Below, piece by piece: positions 1 to 12,756 of a stretch of DNA of 64,000 nucleotides. Both the position numbers and the translations under genes were made by a program. The stretch comes from Bolinopsis microptera (Eukaryota > Ctenophora > Tentaculata > Lobata > Bolinopsidae): the NCBI RefSeq assembly GCF_026151205.1, contig NC_087080.1, forward strand, positions 12,757,837 to 12,821,836. The letters are read 5' to 3'. A model generated the notes under the pieces. It was not told the DNA's origin and made no database searches. It worked only from the letters and a program-made list of their open reading frames with translations. Within the stretch, counting starts at the first letter, position 1. Each line of letters begins with the position of its first letter.

Positions 1-180
1 CATCTCTTTGACGATCTAGTATTAGCTTTTATGATAAGATCCAATAATCAGAAGGTAATCTGATTTTTAAATTTTATAAGATCCAAAGTTTTTCTTCTGT
101 GAACTTTATAGAATTGTGATAAAAAGAGCAGCTATATCAGTGCATGACACTGCCACTAACTGACCTCTTCACCTCTACAG

Positions 181-1710
181 GTAATAATGAGCGGATCAGC
201 CTCAATCCAGCCCCACGTGATACAGTGGTTCAGAGCAGTTGTGGGAGCTAACATCATTGAGGGCTACGGACAAACTGAGTCTACGGCTGCTACTTCCATG
301 TACTTGTTCGGAGATACTGTACCAGGTTCGACCATTTGTGACTGGGGATGCGTCTGAAGTGTCAAGAGTCACGAACATATTCACATATTCACATATTCGC
401 ATATTCATATATTCGCATATTCACATACTCACATATTCCCATCTCCCAGGACATGTTGGTGTTCCACTTCCTGACTGGGAGATAAAGCTAGTAGATGTCC
501 CTGACATGGGCTACTTTGTGCGGGACAACAGGGGCGAGGTGTGCGTTAGAGGCCCTGGCGTTTTCAAGGTGAGTCCGAGGAGTCGTAACTCTCCTCGCGT
601 CCTAAGATGGCGTTTTTAAGGTGATCTATGGAGAATAAAATAACGTTTTTTGACAATACAAACTTAAATGGACAAACATGCTTAAAGTAGCAAATGTTCG
701 GTCTTTACCATTAAAAATCAACTTTTATGAATTCATGCAATTATATTTGTGCATCTTTGAGAACAGAAATTTGTATACAGGGTTATTTTAAACAAGAAGC
801 CAAGACAAAGCAGGTTTTGATCGATGGTTGGCTGCATAGCGGAGACATTGGAACTTGGACTCCAGAAGGCAGGCTTCAACTTATAGATCGGTATAATTTG
901 AACGTTTTTGAAGTTTTTAAGTCTTGAAAGCTCCTTCAATAATATCGAAGCTCCTTCAATATTAATGAGTATTCATTCGGGGATTTTTTCAGAAAGAAGA
1001 ACATATTTAAACTATCACAAGGGGAATACGTTGCTCCAGAGAAAATAGAAATGATATATGAGAGATGTCCGTATGTTTCCCAGGTTAACTCCTATAAATT
1101 AATTTTTGGCACCTAACCATTAGCCAAGTTGGCACCTAACCAAGTTGACACTAAGGAAATAGTCTTGGTATCATTCAAACTAGAAAGTAACAAATTAAAT
1201 GTTTCAGGTTTATGTGTACGGGGAAAGCTTGAAATCTCATCTAATCGGTATTGTTATACTAGATGAAATATCACTGAAGACGGAATGTCCTGAAAAGTTT
1301 AATCACATTGAAGTGGCTGACCTTCACCGGTCACAGGAATTTGAGAAGTTTCTCTTAGACTCACTGCGAACTTTAGGCAAGGAAGACCTCGTCGGATTTG
1401 AGCAGGTGAGTTGGGATTGTTCAACGTGATACATCCCCATCATATCTACAAATCTAGAAGATTGTCAATTGTAATGAAGAGTAGCACTTAATTTAATTAA
1501 CTTGATAATATGAAATAAGATTCTTTGCAGTTTTAGATTTCAGCTTCTTAATTTTCATTTTCACAGGTTAAAAAGATAAAGCTATGTCCAGAAACACAAG
1601 CCTTCTCAGTGGATAATGATATGCTTACTCCCACTTTCAAGAAAAGGAGGCATAACATAAGTCAGAAATACAAGGACGTTTTAGCTTCGTTATATAATGA
1701 AGCAGTGTGA
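181..1710 (+). CDS. long-chain acyl-CoA synthetase, 3' exons (ACSL1/5/6-like; 5' part outside window)
   Basis: This enzyme activates long-chain fatty acids to acyl-CoA with ATP, usually at the ER or outer mitochondrial membrane. Six exons can be joined in phase: 181-325, 450-568, 781-890, 993-1083, 1208-1405 and 1567-1710, the last ending in TGA. All have AG acceptors and GT donors. The first exon carries the AMP-binding motif EGYGQTE. Exon 2 gives [16 protein letters not shown], exon 3 has [10 protein letters not shown] followed by the RLQLIDR stretch, and exon 4 continues with [19 protein letters not shown], the adenylate-forming A8-type signature. The C-terminus (NDMLTPTFK...) matches the ACSL1/5/6 group better than ACSL3/4. 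The N-terminal half lies upstream of the window. No catalytic residue is visibly lost, so this is probably a functional gene. Introns are 102-212 bp. Confidence 0.93.
366..441 (+). repeat. CATATTCA-type microsatellite filling an ACSL intron
   Basis: Most of the 124-bp intron (326-449) is a run of near-identical 8-10 bp units CATATTCAC/CATATTCGC. It stops just before the acceptor ATCTCCCAG. Confidence 0.8.
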
Positions 1711-3640
1711 GCTACTGTTGTTATCTTCAACAGCTAGTCTTCATCAGGTCCCAAGAGATCAGCCGAAATTGACATTCACCGAAGTTATCCCATGCAATGC
1801 CCCACGCCAATGCATTGCCCCCACGCCCAACTCATCAACTTGACTGTTTATCATAATGAATCAGAATGTGACCTCTTATGATGCATATCAGATTGTGAAC
1901 AACCTCAAATCTATAACGGATAACAGCTAGTTTTCATAACCTCAAATCCATAACGGATAACAGCTAGTTTTCATAACCTCAAAAAACTGCTGAAATTGAC
2001 ATTCACGAATTAGACCCCATACAATGCCCCCACAACCCCCCATGGACTCGACTGTTTATTATGGTGCAATAATGAATGTGACCCATTAGAATGTACAGCA
2101 GATTGTGGACAACCTCAAATCTATAATGATAACTGCAGTTCGAGCATGGTTCATTCAGAATATACACTTGAAGAGAGGCATCGCCTTTAAACTCCAGTTG
2201 TAATTTATTTTGATAGCGTTTATTTTTTATTGTGATGATTTTGCAAGGATTAAAAACGTTATTCGTGGAAAAAAAAGTGTCTCATTTTTTTAGACAATAA
2301 TACTCACTACTCAGTTTGTCATTTTCTACGAATTCAAATAACACAATCGGCAATCACAGGGTTTAATCTAAAGAAGAGGTTAAATAACAATAAAATAAAC
2401 ACCCAGAAGTAATTAATCAATTGATAATCACATAAGTGCATTGAATATAAATCTATGATCAATTATGTAGTTATTTATGAGAAATCGAAGTCTGTTATCT
2501 TTTAGGCACGATTATCTCTATATTTTGCTTAATAAAATTTAGCGTTGTGTCGGTCGCACTTCCAAGTACAAGACCAGAATTATAATTTAAGTGGATTTGT
2601 GCCAGTTGCATCTAGTTTGAGAACTAGAAGCACAAATGAGTAGAGATTGCTATTTGCTACACTTTTCAATGTTACAGTGTTCGCCAAGCCAAGAACATGC
2701 GTCAGTTACTCCTCATAGAATCTTGTGAAAGTTCTCAAGTTGCTGAAACTCAGATGACGTCAGATTAAGTCATCAGTACAGCCTACCCCAAAAATGTAGG
2801 AACCGCCTCCTATTACGACACCAGTGCAACACCCTCATGTTACCATGGTTACGAAATCTGCACAAATGTAGGCACTCCCTACGTTGCGTAATCAGTGTTG
2901 AGAGTTGTGTGGGTCATTCATTTCTATAATTCTTAAAGGATTTAAATTAAGGCCAAGGACATCGGAAAAGATTTATAATGAAATGAAAAAACACGATTAT
3001 GAAATATAATGTAATGTATATTATGTGCAGCTTAAGAAAAGTAAAAGACAATATAATGTACATATTATCATGCAAAGTTAAGAAAATATCTACACGCAGC
3101 GATACATAAATTCATCATTCTTGGGAATAAATCTTTCTGAAACATCAGATTTCTTCATAGCTTTTCCTTAATGCCGGGTGTTCAGAGGTGTCCACAGCAG
3201 TTGTGTTCACTACAATAATTGTGTTCACTGAATGTCATACGAAAAGGTTCAAAGTGCAGTATGGGTCACAGTTTCTGTCGTCTCCATTAAAGCAATTGTA
3301 CTTAAACCATTTTAAATGGCGCGTAAATGGAGATAGGAGATTGATTGTATCTAATTACATATCATCTTTATCATATGCACATTAGTCTTGGGCACTTTAT
3401 CACGGTTAGATCTGAGAAAAGCAAAATTCGATGGCACTTCTTCTCGAGTAGCCAAATTATTATGACTTTTCAACTGTAAAGTTAGAACAGGAAGATGTGC
3501 ATGATGTTCTCCTAGATCATTGGATCAGTCCTTAGGATATGCAATAATATCCGTTTGTCTCGCCAGCATGTGTGAAACCTTCTTTTGGCTTATGTATCGG
3601 CTAAAATACCGCATTGTCACTACATTATATCCTATGAAGA
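1711..3640. other. 3' flank and spacer; short tandem duplication near 1900-1975
   Basis: No convincing exon was seen. A segment of about 42 bp containing CTCAAATCYATAACGGATAA is repeated at about 1909-1975, and related pieces recur at about 2115. The rest is AT-rich. It separates the convergent ends of the ACSL gene (+) and the first family gene (-). Confidence 0.5.
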
Positions 3641-3642
3641 AC

Positions 3643-4530
3643 TCAGTCCTTACATATATTGTCGTCACTAAGATCGTCCAAAGAAGCGAGCATCAGAGCG
3701 GAACTGTATTTACGCTGGGAGTTTGAAGACAAGCTAGTAGCTATGGAGTTAGATCGACTTCGAGCTAAGGAGTGAGTCGACATAGCGAAAAGGCTGTATC
3801 TTCGCTTTGGTTCCAACTTGCCGGGAGCGGGGCTTGATTTATCTTTCTTCTTCTTCCTAAAGCTCATGTGAAAAGTCTTGAGTATTTTTTGCTTCTTTTT
3901 CTTCTTTTTCTTGAGTAAAGTGCCCGTGCCTTCTAGACTTGCTACTCCACTGTCGTCCGATTTCTTTGATCGAACAGATTGCCGTGTCTGTGGTGACACT
4001 TCAGTTATAGTAATTGCAGGTTGCTCTGTTTCTAAAATATTATCAAGATCTGAAACCTCGGCAGTAATGTTTGGGTCTGAACCATCTGGATCAGGGACTA
4101 TAGACTGTTCAGTCTTGTCATCACCAGTGTTCTCAGTGATGTCTTCCTGAGGAAGAGTGCTATAAGCGTTTTCATAGAATCCTTCGTGACTAGCCAAACT
4201 ATTGACGGACATCCGATCCAATGGAACAGGTGACAAAAACAAAGGTATTTTAGGCAAGCCGTGTTGGCTGTAACGTACTGAGCTATCTATTGCTATGTAA
4301 ACCTTTCTTAGACTGGGATCCGAGGAGAGAGAGATCCCATCGATCTCATCCACCGCGTACAATTCAACCGGCTGGGGTTCAGTGGCTCCGTATCCTGCCT
4401 GATCATCGACTATCGCTCCGTTCTCATCAAACTGATCTTCTCCGGAGCAGTTGGAGCCGCCACTTCTACGGCGCTTTCTGGGACAGCAAAGGAAGAAGCC
4501 GAGGTTTACCATCATGACACTTGCCAGTCG
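3643..4530 (-). CDS. effector-domain family member 1 (unrecognised family)
   Basis: I do not recognise the family. The ORF ends at 3643 (TAA). The exon probably begins at 4530 after the acceptor TTGTTACAG, so ATGs inside it (MMVNLGFFLCC...) or a coding exon further upstream supply the start. About 290 aa. The N-terminus is short and hydrophobic, then CC followed by PRKRRR, a layout typical of palmitoylated, membrane-bound tails (inference). The middle is Ser/acidic with SDDSGVAS, which fits the DSGxxS phosphodegron pattern. About 60-90 residues before the end is a Lys block with Phe (KILKTFHMSFRKKKK), similar in composition to MARCKS effector domains. The tail MLASLDDLSDDNICKD is almost identical to that of the gene at 7.8-10.0 kb. 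Probably a diverged paralogue. Confidence 0.75.
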   Translation of the reverse strand, partial: RLASVMMVNLGFFLCCPRKRRRSGGSNCSGEDQFDENGAIVDDQAGYGATEPQPVELYAVDEIDGISLSSDPSLRKVYIAIDSSVRYSQHGLPKIPLFLSPVPLDRMSVNSLASHEGFYENAYSTLPQEDITENTGDDKTEQSIVPDPDGSDPNITAEVSDLDNILETEQPAITITEVSPQTRQSVRSKKSDDSGVASLEGTGTLLKKKKKKKQKILKTFHMSFRKKKKDKSSPAPGKLEPKRRYSLFAMSTHSLARSRSNSIATSLSSNSQRKYSSALMLASLDDLSDDNICKD

Positions 4531-4539
4531 CTGTAACAA

Positions 4540-7500
4540 TTGAATAAATTATGTTAAAAAGGGTTAAAACTGGATTAGAACGTGATCAAACTAGCGATTT
4601 CAAGTTTCGACTACTCAAACAAAAATCAAGATAAATCAAAGAGCTCTGCAAGGATCATACTGGAGCTGACATAAAAACGAAGTGACTTAATGAGCAAGTG
4701 GTTAAAAACAGATGATACGTGGACAGAACACAAGTAAACTATTTACACAAGTAGGCAATAGGCATTCCACTCGAGGAGTACTGAACGAGTAACGACTTTG
4801 TTTTCAGCAAGGACCCCCACCATCTCATGTTTCCTCTACATTAGTCCTATAAGCAGCTTATTTTGAGAAGAACACTCTGAGAGTTAATCTTGGCGTCTGG
4901 CACTCAACATTGCTGCTTCAAGTACAATGAGGCTTCAGAACAGTAGACGTGCGTCTGCTTTCATGGAAAATGATTTCACAGCCAAATAATTCTATGTGGT
5001 ATTTCACAACAGCAGAGGAAAGCAGAAAATAGATGTGTTATAATGGCAGTCACATTCATTGTGGTAGAGGTCAGTGTATCACGGGAGGGGCTTTGATACT
5101 TGCTAATGTATTTGAAGGGATGTTCTTGTACAGGTAAAGAATCCCTCGGTAGAGGGAAGAGAGTGAAAGTAATGGTAAACATTGTAAGTGCTTGATAATT
5201 TATTAACAATGTACTGTTATCATGGTGCAAGATCAGGCGCAGGTAACGTCATCAGTGAGTGGGATAGTCTCCCCCAAAGATTAAGTTTTAGAATTTAATG
5301 TTTAATTATTACCGCTTGCAACTGTGATTAGTGAAATACAATAGCAAAAGGTAGGTTCGGGGACAAAGAAAAAGGCACATTTAAATACAATAGACATTTA
5401 TACAAATGTTGGGAGGTTAATCAGATTCCACGAACACCTGCTGTTAGAATCCCACTAGGCAAGCAAAAACACATTCGACAGAAAAGGGAAAATTTCAAAC
5501 AATTAGCTGAGACTCCCATTAAGGCTAACACCGATGGATGTCTGCTTAGCGGTTGTGGCACAACGGCCGAAATTCGCACACTGTACATAGTGTCCAGTCC
5601 ACACCGAAATACATAACTTTAAGTTACTGTTAAGCAAAAGACAATGGTGCTTTGCAGACTTGCCAAGTTGCTACATCAAAATGGACCACACCGGTATAAG
5701 GTATTAAAAGGTACAATTAGCTCATTGATTGTATACTGACAATCAATCCCCATTACCCTAGGACGAAATATGAACCCAGTAACTCGTCGTTATATCATAT
5801 GTAGAGAGTAACTCTACGAAAGAGCGAAGGTTAGTTGCTATAAAGCTATAAGTTAATGAGGTATATTGATCGCTCCAAGAATATAATATTATATAATAAT
5901 AGTGTTAATCAACAAAGAAGTTATGAATATGATCGAACTCTATGTTGATAGTTTTCTTAACAAGTACTCATATTGTCGTCAAGCGTGGATATTATAGCCT
6001 GAACCACGTACCCCGCAGAGCTTCCCAATTATTCGGCTAAGTCTACCGGAGGAGGGAGTCAGGGAGTCTGACCAGAACGATGGTGGTCCCTTTTATATAT
6101 GTCGAATTAACAGAATAGCATTAACTCCTGTTAATAGCATTAACAGGAGTTTAATCTGAAGCCCCAAAAAGTAAAAAAAGTATCACTGTATTAGAATTTG
6201 GTGTGGAGTCGGTTTTGCAGCCAGTATATTCAGCGTAATGCTAATATTAGATGCAGTTCCTTGATCCTGGAGTCAGGACACAATCCCCAGTCCCCACTGG
6301 GATCGTGTCACCCTATAACCTGTCCCCCGTCCTTCGTCCGACTTTGTTATTCTCATTAAAATACGCTCACTCTGAACAAAGCTTCTAAAATATTAAAGTA
6401 CAATATAAAGATGTATGTGCGAAACAACGCAGCTTATTTCTAGAATAATGCAAATTCTGGAATAGAGCATGTCTAGAACGAACTCTCGTGTAAAACAACT
6501 ATGAGTAGTAAATAAGTCACCGTACAAAGTTGTTTAGACTTAGTGGATTGACAGACAATGCCAATAACTCTGTTATTGTCATCAAACAGAAACCATTTTC
6601 TTGTTAGTTAATTGAATTAGAGTAAAATCAAAATGTCCACCTTGGTGTTATGAAGTGTTCTTGCAATTTAACCGAAGGAAATTTAGTTTAATGGCTGACG
6701 CACGAAAAATATTTCATTACATATTACATAATGGATGATCAGATGATGCAGACTCTCGTTTTATGATTAGCAGCTTAGTCTTTAAGTCCTCTCCTCAAAT
6801 AGTGACTAGTGTGTACCAGATTTACTTAAATTTTATTATTTTTTCAATCATCCATTTTTTATTACTGGGCATATCCATTCAATTTGAGTTTTGTCGGCGA
6901 TGAGTAGTATTATTGAGGATTTAAAAATAACAACTCAATTTTTATGTAGAAAAACAAAATAACTTTCATACCCTGCATATAAGTTCTTCTACCAAACTAT
7001 TTCAAACCAATCAATAATTTTCATCATAATTTGTCCGAATGGTGTCTGGATCTATAAAGAAATTATTTGTTGTCAAAACGAATAGAAGTAACAAAATTTC
7101 CAGTCAAAAATATCATCTGAAGAAAGATATCATTTTGTTTTTTATTATTTATCTTGCTTACTGTTGCTTACATGATGTAAGCAACATCTATGGAATCAGA
7201 TGTATATATTTAAAACCACATTCCATGCAATGTCGCTCGACCGACATTAACTTTCTATATTTGACGAATAATAAAACGTTAGCAAAACTTGGAAGACCGC
7301 AGAGTAAAAGGTATAATACATATATCAACAACCCTTGTCTAATGTCTAGGATTAGCCATATTTAAATCATGACCAAGAAACGTCGAATTCTGAACCTCAG
7401 AACTCCGGACCAAATAAATCGCGGACCCGACCATCAAGGTTTAGGATTCTTGCGAAAAGTGCGGAAAATTTGATGGTTAAATCCCTGGGTGCCGGAATCA

Positions 7501-7784
7501 AATTCAACGTCTTAAAATCTGTCGCCGGACATATTTAGATGCATGGCTTGCATGGCTTGCATGCATAGCTATTAAATGTTATTTGAACTTATATGCTGAG
7601 CAAGCAAAAGTATGAGTACTCCATTCACAAATAATGATGCTTTCCTCTACCAGAGATAAAGCGAAACATTTATATAAACGTGACACAAAACAGATGTTGT
7701 TAATTGCTTTTAATTGCTTTTTACAATTGTATTATTTTACAGACGCTTTTTAAAAGATTTTGCAAATTGCAGATAATTAATTAA
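4540..7784. other. intergenic spacer between family members 1 and 2
   Basis: No supported gene was found; upstream exon(s) of member 1 may lie here but none could be fixed by phase. At 6119-6153 there is a hairpin built from TTAACTCCTGTTAA and its complement. At about 6025-6065 a segment (TTCGGCTAAGTCTACCGGAGG) resembles one beside the SINE-like element at about 30150-30185 (TTCGGCTGAGTCGACCGAGG). The remainder is AT-rich unique-looking DNA. Confidence 0.45.
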
Positions 7785-9993
7785 TTAATCCTTACAAATA
7801 TCATCATCACTCAGATCGTCTAACGATGCGAGAAGTAAACTAGCACTGTATCTACTCTTTGAGTTTACTGACATGGTGCTAGAAGCAGCATCAGCGTCTG
7901 CTCCGAGTGTAGGAGTAGAAGCGCTGTAACCTGCCTGCTGCTGCACTAGCAACTTGTTCTTCTTCTTCTTCTTAAATTTGAACTTTTTAAATAATTTGAG
8001 TTTCTTCTTCTTTTTTGGTAGTCCAGCAGCATCAAGACTTACCATGCTGGTTGCGCTTTGAAGACTGACGGCGTCGTCAGAGAACACGGCTGATTGGCTT
8101 TTGTATCGAGGAGTAGTTGAAATATACTTATCAACCACAACCCCACTGTCGTCAGAAGTTTTCGATTTGATAGACTCTTTTTGCTGCAGATCAGGTGCAC
8201 TGTCAACTTCGATTGATGGGACAGGTTGCACAGGAACAGGCTCGGCTGCTTTCTTATGCTCGACCTGAGGAACACTGTACATCGGGTCTTCAAGATAAGT
8301 TTTGGGGCGTTTGTCCGGGCTTTTCCGGACTTCCTGACTTGCTGCAGAAGGGTCAGCGGGTTGTTCAGCAGCTGGTACCTCTTCTTCTACTTCTGCTGCT
8401 GAAGGCGCTTCCGTTATATCTTCTAGGGAAGCTGTACCGGACGTGCTCAGCATTTCTGTGGCGCTGATCCTCTTTATAGGCTGCCTATCAAGACTGGCTG
8501 TTTCTTCTTTTGACCAGCTCTTGACTGAAGATGATTCTGCTTGCAAGCTTTTAGCAGAGGGCGTTGCACTTGTTCTACTTACCCAGCTGTTTACTGAAGC
8601 TGTATCCTCACGAAGAGACATCCTGTCAGCTTGATTCGCTATAGGATCAAGTCTTCGGTCATTACAAGACCAACTGTCCAATGAAGAGGTATCACCAACC
8701 TTCTGCATCAGCTGTTCTCTAGAGGCAGAGACGTTAGTCAAACTGTAAGTCTCAGGATCCCCGAGAACATGGATCTCGCCTAAACTCGAACTAGATGATA
8801 TTACGGAGTTTTGGTATTGCTCCATTCTCTCTTCCTCGTCATAATTCTGTTCGGATAAAATTGATAAAGACTGAAGAGGCCTGGTGAGGGCTTCACCTTC
8901 CTCGTCAGAAGAGTCGCCATCAGGAACAGGAGAATAGCCTGCTGAATTTGTATTAATGTTCGGTTCATTTACACCATCCTGTTCAGTTGCCAATTCAACG
9001 TCCTTGGTTGCACCGTACTTCGCTCCGTCGCCGGTGATTTTATCATTTTCCTTCGCTCCGTTATACCCGGTCTGATCTTTAACTATTTTATTGTTGTGGT
9101 AATCATCGTCATCACTGCTGCTGGATTCGGAGTAGCTGAATGATCGGCTCCTGGTAGAACTGGCCCTGCTTCTGCTGTCGTCATCAATTGGCCGGCCTCT
9201 TCTCCGTATGCAGCAGAACCAGAAACAGGGAGCAAGACTGAGGAATCCCCCTGGGTCTTTTGCCATGAACCATGTACTGAAAATAGAACAGCGAGTTAGA
9301 ATGATAAATCTAAAGAATAACAATCAACATTACATATCAACATTTAACATATGCATTAAGACTGAACGGATAAAAATTTAAGGGGCATCTTTACGATTTG
9401 ATAACAGACAACTTCAGATTATTCACAAATTATTTTGGGTCGGAGAGAGGGTGTTACTCAAACTATTGGGTGATACGGGAGATTGACAATTACATTCATT
9501 AAGAATGATGGTGTTGGTCCCGACATGAACAATGAAGTGAATATTTCTACAAATATAATAGACAAAAGCAAATGTGACACGTATTATTGACGGACATTTA
9601 CACAATGAGTCACTAATACACGAAAAACTATAGAAAAATAGTGTTAGCAGAACATTGAAAAGATTCTATGGAACAACTGTAAGCAGTGAATGATACGTCA
9701 AGTAATTTTTGCGTTATATTTGAATTAAGATTTAATGATCAAATTGGTACTGATGACTGTGAAAAACAATGCAAATGTCAATAAATTGACTTTTCTCTTA
9801 AGGTTATACATAAAACGTGTGTTTTAATACTTTCTATACTAATACAAAACAATTACTTTGAAAAGCTGGATAAAATGTATTGAGTAATACTAATAATATA
9901 ACATCAAAACGTCGAATAATCCACATTAAAAACCTACCCATTAGTACGAAACCTATTGAGAAGCCTATAAGCAGGAACCTTCTCAACGCTCAT
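7785..9993 (-). CDS. effector-domain family member 2, two-exon model (515 aa)
   Basis: Unrecognised family, and the best-preserved member. Exon 1 is 9993-9938 (MSVEKVPAYRLLNRFRTN plus two bases, donor GTAGGT). Exon 2 is 9276-7785, after acceptor TTTTCAG. The phases agree and the joint reads ...TNGTWFMAKDPGG. Around residues 20-47 lies GGFLSLAPCFWFCC followed by IRRRGR, a hydrophobic cysteine cluster before basic residues (possible palmitoylation, inferred). Next come Ser/Asp-rich sequence and block B (YSLTNVSASREQL...VGDTSSLDSW), shared with members 3 and 4. At about residues 437-462 is the basic/aromatic block KKLKLFKKFKFKKKKK. The tail is LLLASLDDLSDDDICKD. There is no signal peptide or enzyme motif. 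The protein looks like an intrinsically disordered, possibly membrane-associated phosphoprotein (inference). Confidence 0.8.
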
Positions 9994-11800
9994 CACGCAA
10001 TCTGCGGACCACCTCCTTAACTGCGCCAGTCGGATATCAAGTTCAAACCAAACAGATGAAATTGTCTACTTAGTTAATTAAAGTACCAAACAAACTGAGG
10101 GTTGTGCATATATTTCGAGATGATTCATCAATCAAGTCAAGTAGACGATTCTCTAAAGTCATAATTAACTAAATTCGTTAAAAATCGTCCTTAGTCCCGG
10201 ATTTCTTATTTTAATGTGGAGCACTGTCTCATCACCCTCATGAGAGAATGTATGATTAATAGTCCCACAGAATGAATTGCGAGAATGAAAGGACGATCGC
10301 GATTTATAGCTATAACATTGCTTAAGACTAAGAGCTACAACATTGTACAAGAGCCGGGAGAGAGCCGCCTAAGAGCTTTTTATGTGCCATATATAGGAAA
10401 CTAAGAGTTTATGCATTTGTAGCTACAACATTGTACAAGAGCCGGGGGAGCCAATCAAAAGCTTTAAGCTAACCAGAAGCTTTACACTCGAAATCTAAGG
10501 AGCAAACCACACTAGAAGGATCCTGTGCATCCCACATCTAACACAAGCCGCCTTAATAGGAACGTAGGGGAGTAACAAAGTAAGAAAAGGGGAACAACTA
10601 CAGTAAGCTGTACATAGGGCAACACGAACTTTAAAGGGTATGATCCGGTACAATAGAGCTTGATAATGAGTGTACCGCATGGTAAACGGCCGACTATAAC
10701 CGCGATTTCGTACACAAAACATTCGGGCGGGGAGTAGAGAAGGGAGGGTTGAAATTTTGACGTGAGTTGAATCATCTCGTGTTACACTTTGTAGGGAGGA
10801 GAAGAAAGGGCTAGAGTTTCTGAATGGTTGTAATTTTGAAAGTAAGAAAAGGCGAAAACAGCCACAGCAGGCTAAGGTAGCGCTGGGGTACTACAGCGTG
10901 GTGCGTCACCGGATATATAATTGCGATTAAGATTTAAGACTGAGTCTGAGAGTCTCACTAATTTAACGCGAACAGTGTGAAATAAGTACACCTTTAACCA
11001 AAAAGTAAATGCAAAACTTAAACTTCAGACTACAGATTGGTCATAGAAAATAAAGATTTGAGTATACGACCCACAGTATGATCGTATGAGCTTTCCGGGC
11101 TGCGCACACATAAGTAAATAAAATTTAAGTTGAGACACTTAGTGTAAAAGTAAAAATAAGAAAATATGAGTATTGAGTAACTTTTAAATTAATACATTGT
11201 TGTAATACGATGTTTAATTTTTCATGAGTGTACACTCTACAGTCCACAGCACTGCAAAACAATGAGTTGGGGCACAACAATGAGTAGGGGGAATTACTTA
11301 ATCAATTATAATTTTGACCAGCTGAATTAAACTCTTATTTATTCATAGTTTATAAGTTTATAAACTTTTAATAAATCACCGAATCAGAAATAGAGCATTC
11401 AAATTCTATGGAATTAAATGTTTAAGCATTGTTCATTACTTCACGAAAAAGGTATTCAAGACAGTTAAACAGATGCGCGCCCTGTAACTTGCTTTTGGTA
11501 TAATCTCGCTGTAACCTTCAACCATGTATCATAATATAATAAATAATAGTAAATTATAAATAGAACAATGAACATGTAACTCTTAGTTGTAGTGAACGGT
11601 GGATTTTGACGTATTGACCGCACGTTCCAGTCATTTTGTAGTGAACGTTATTGAACGTTTTTAGTGAACGTCAGTGATTATCAAAAACAAAAAATTATGA
11701 AAATAAACTTTTTGAAATCTTAATTTCCCCAACTGATAATTATCAATTTTCCCAAAATGAAGCAATCCTATTTCTGTGCACAAAAGATTAAGATTAAAAG
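9994..11800. other. 5' flank and spacer upstream of family member 2
   Basis: This holds the probable promoter/5' UTR of the minus-strand gene starting at 9993. No TATA box was assigned. Two copies of CTACAACATTGTACAAGAGCC occur at about 10335 and 10423. No ORF here looks coding. Confidence 0.4.
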
Positions 11801-11825
11801 GGTAATATTATTATCAATAAGTTAT

Positions 11826-12656
11826 AAGGTACACGTACTCAAATTCGACACGCACTCTAGTTCGACACGTACTGTAGTTCGACAAACCCTAAGGTTCGAC
11901 TCTGTCGAACCAAAGCGCGCTACATGGACTCAAGTTCGACACGTACTAAAGTTCGACAAGAGAACTTCGACTGTCGAACTAGAGTTTTGAAATCTCCGGT
12001 CTCAAGCAACGATCCTTTACGATCGCTTGTAATCTATTCGTTTGCTTTCCACTTGTCTCATGCTGTTCAATTATGTGTGAATGTAATCTCTATAATGCAT
12101 ATTCCATATCTATGAACATTTAATTGTCCTCTACTCATAAGTTAATTGTTAGTTAGCAGAATTGTAGACTTAGCGGAGAGATAAAAGACTAACGTAGTTA
12201 CTCGTACTCCGTTTTATAGATCTTGATTGTAGAGTGCGCTATATAAATATCAACCACGTACCATACTTTTTATTATCACAAACGACTAGTAACCGAGTAC
12301 CGGTCTAGAGATTTGGCTGCTGAATCGAAAATAGTCGGATATCAATATATTTTCCTGTTAGCTAGACCAGAACTGAGTGGCAAACAGGAGAATTAAAACT
12401 ATACTGAAAGGTTCTGGAATTTCTAACCGCTCATGGTTGCTAGATGTCAGAAAATTTGTTTATCTGCCATTGAACCCTGTGATCCTATTATGAGGACCCG
12501 GCAATAGCCATTGGATCACAAGCAGAAACTATTTGTAGAACTAGAGTACGCTACCTGGACTCTAGTTCGACAAGTACCGAAGTACGACAGGGGCGATATC
12601 TGGCGAATTTAATTTGTCGAACTATAGTGCGTGTCGAATTAGAGTACGTGAATCCT
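11826..12656. mobile_element. TIR/MITE-like element with TTCGACA-rich ends
   Basis: The left end (about 11826-11995) contains CACGTACTCAAATTCGACAC, and the right end (about 12535-12656) carries the reverse complement of a very similar sequence (GTCGAATTAGAGTACGTG). Both ends repeat TTCGAC/GTCGAA many times. The interior shows no transposase ORF, so it is non-autonomous if mobile. Flanking copies of GTGAACGT (about 11640-11675 and 12710-12750) may belong to an outer, older element. No target-site duplication was fixed. Confidence 0.55.
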
Positions 12657-12756
12657 ACTGAACACCACTAGTAATTTATCCATAACGTTCAGAACGTGCG
12701 ATGAGTTTTAGTGAACGTATGTACAGAATATTTTTAGTGAACGTTCCGTACGTGCA

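Noticed and set aside
11757..11990. 77-aa plus-strand ORF at the left end of the TTCGAC element
   Set aside because: The sequence is the translated TIR repeat and has no conserved domain.
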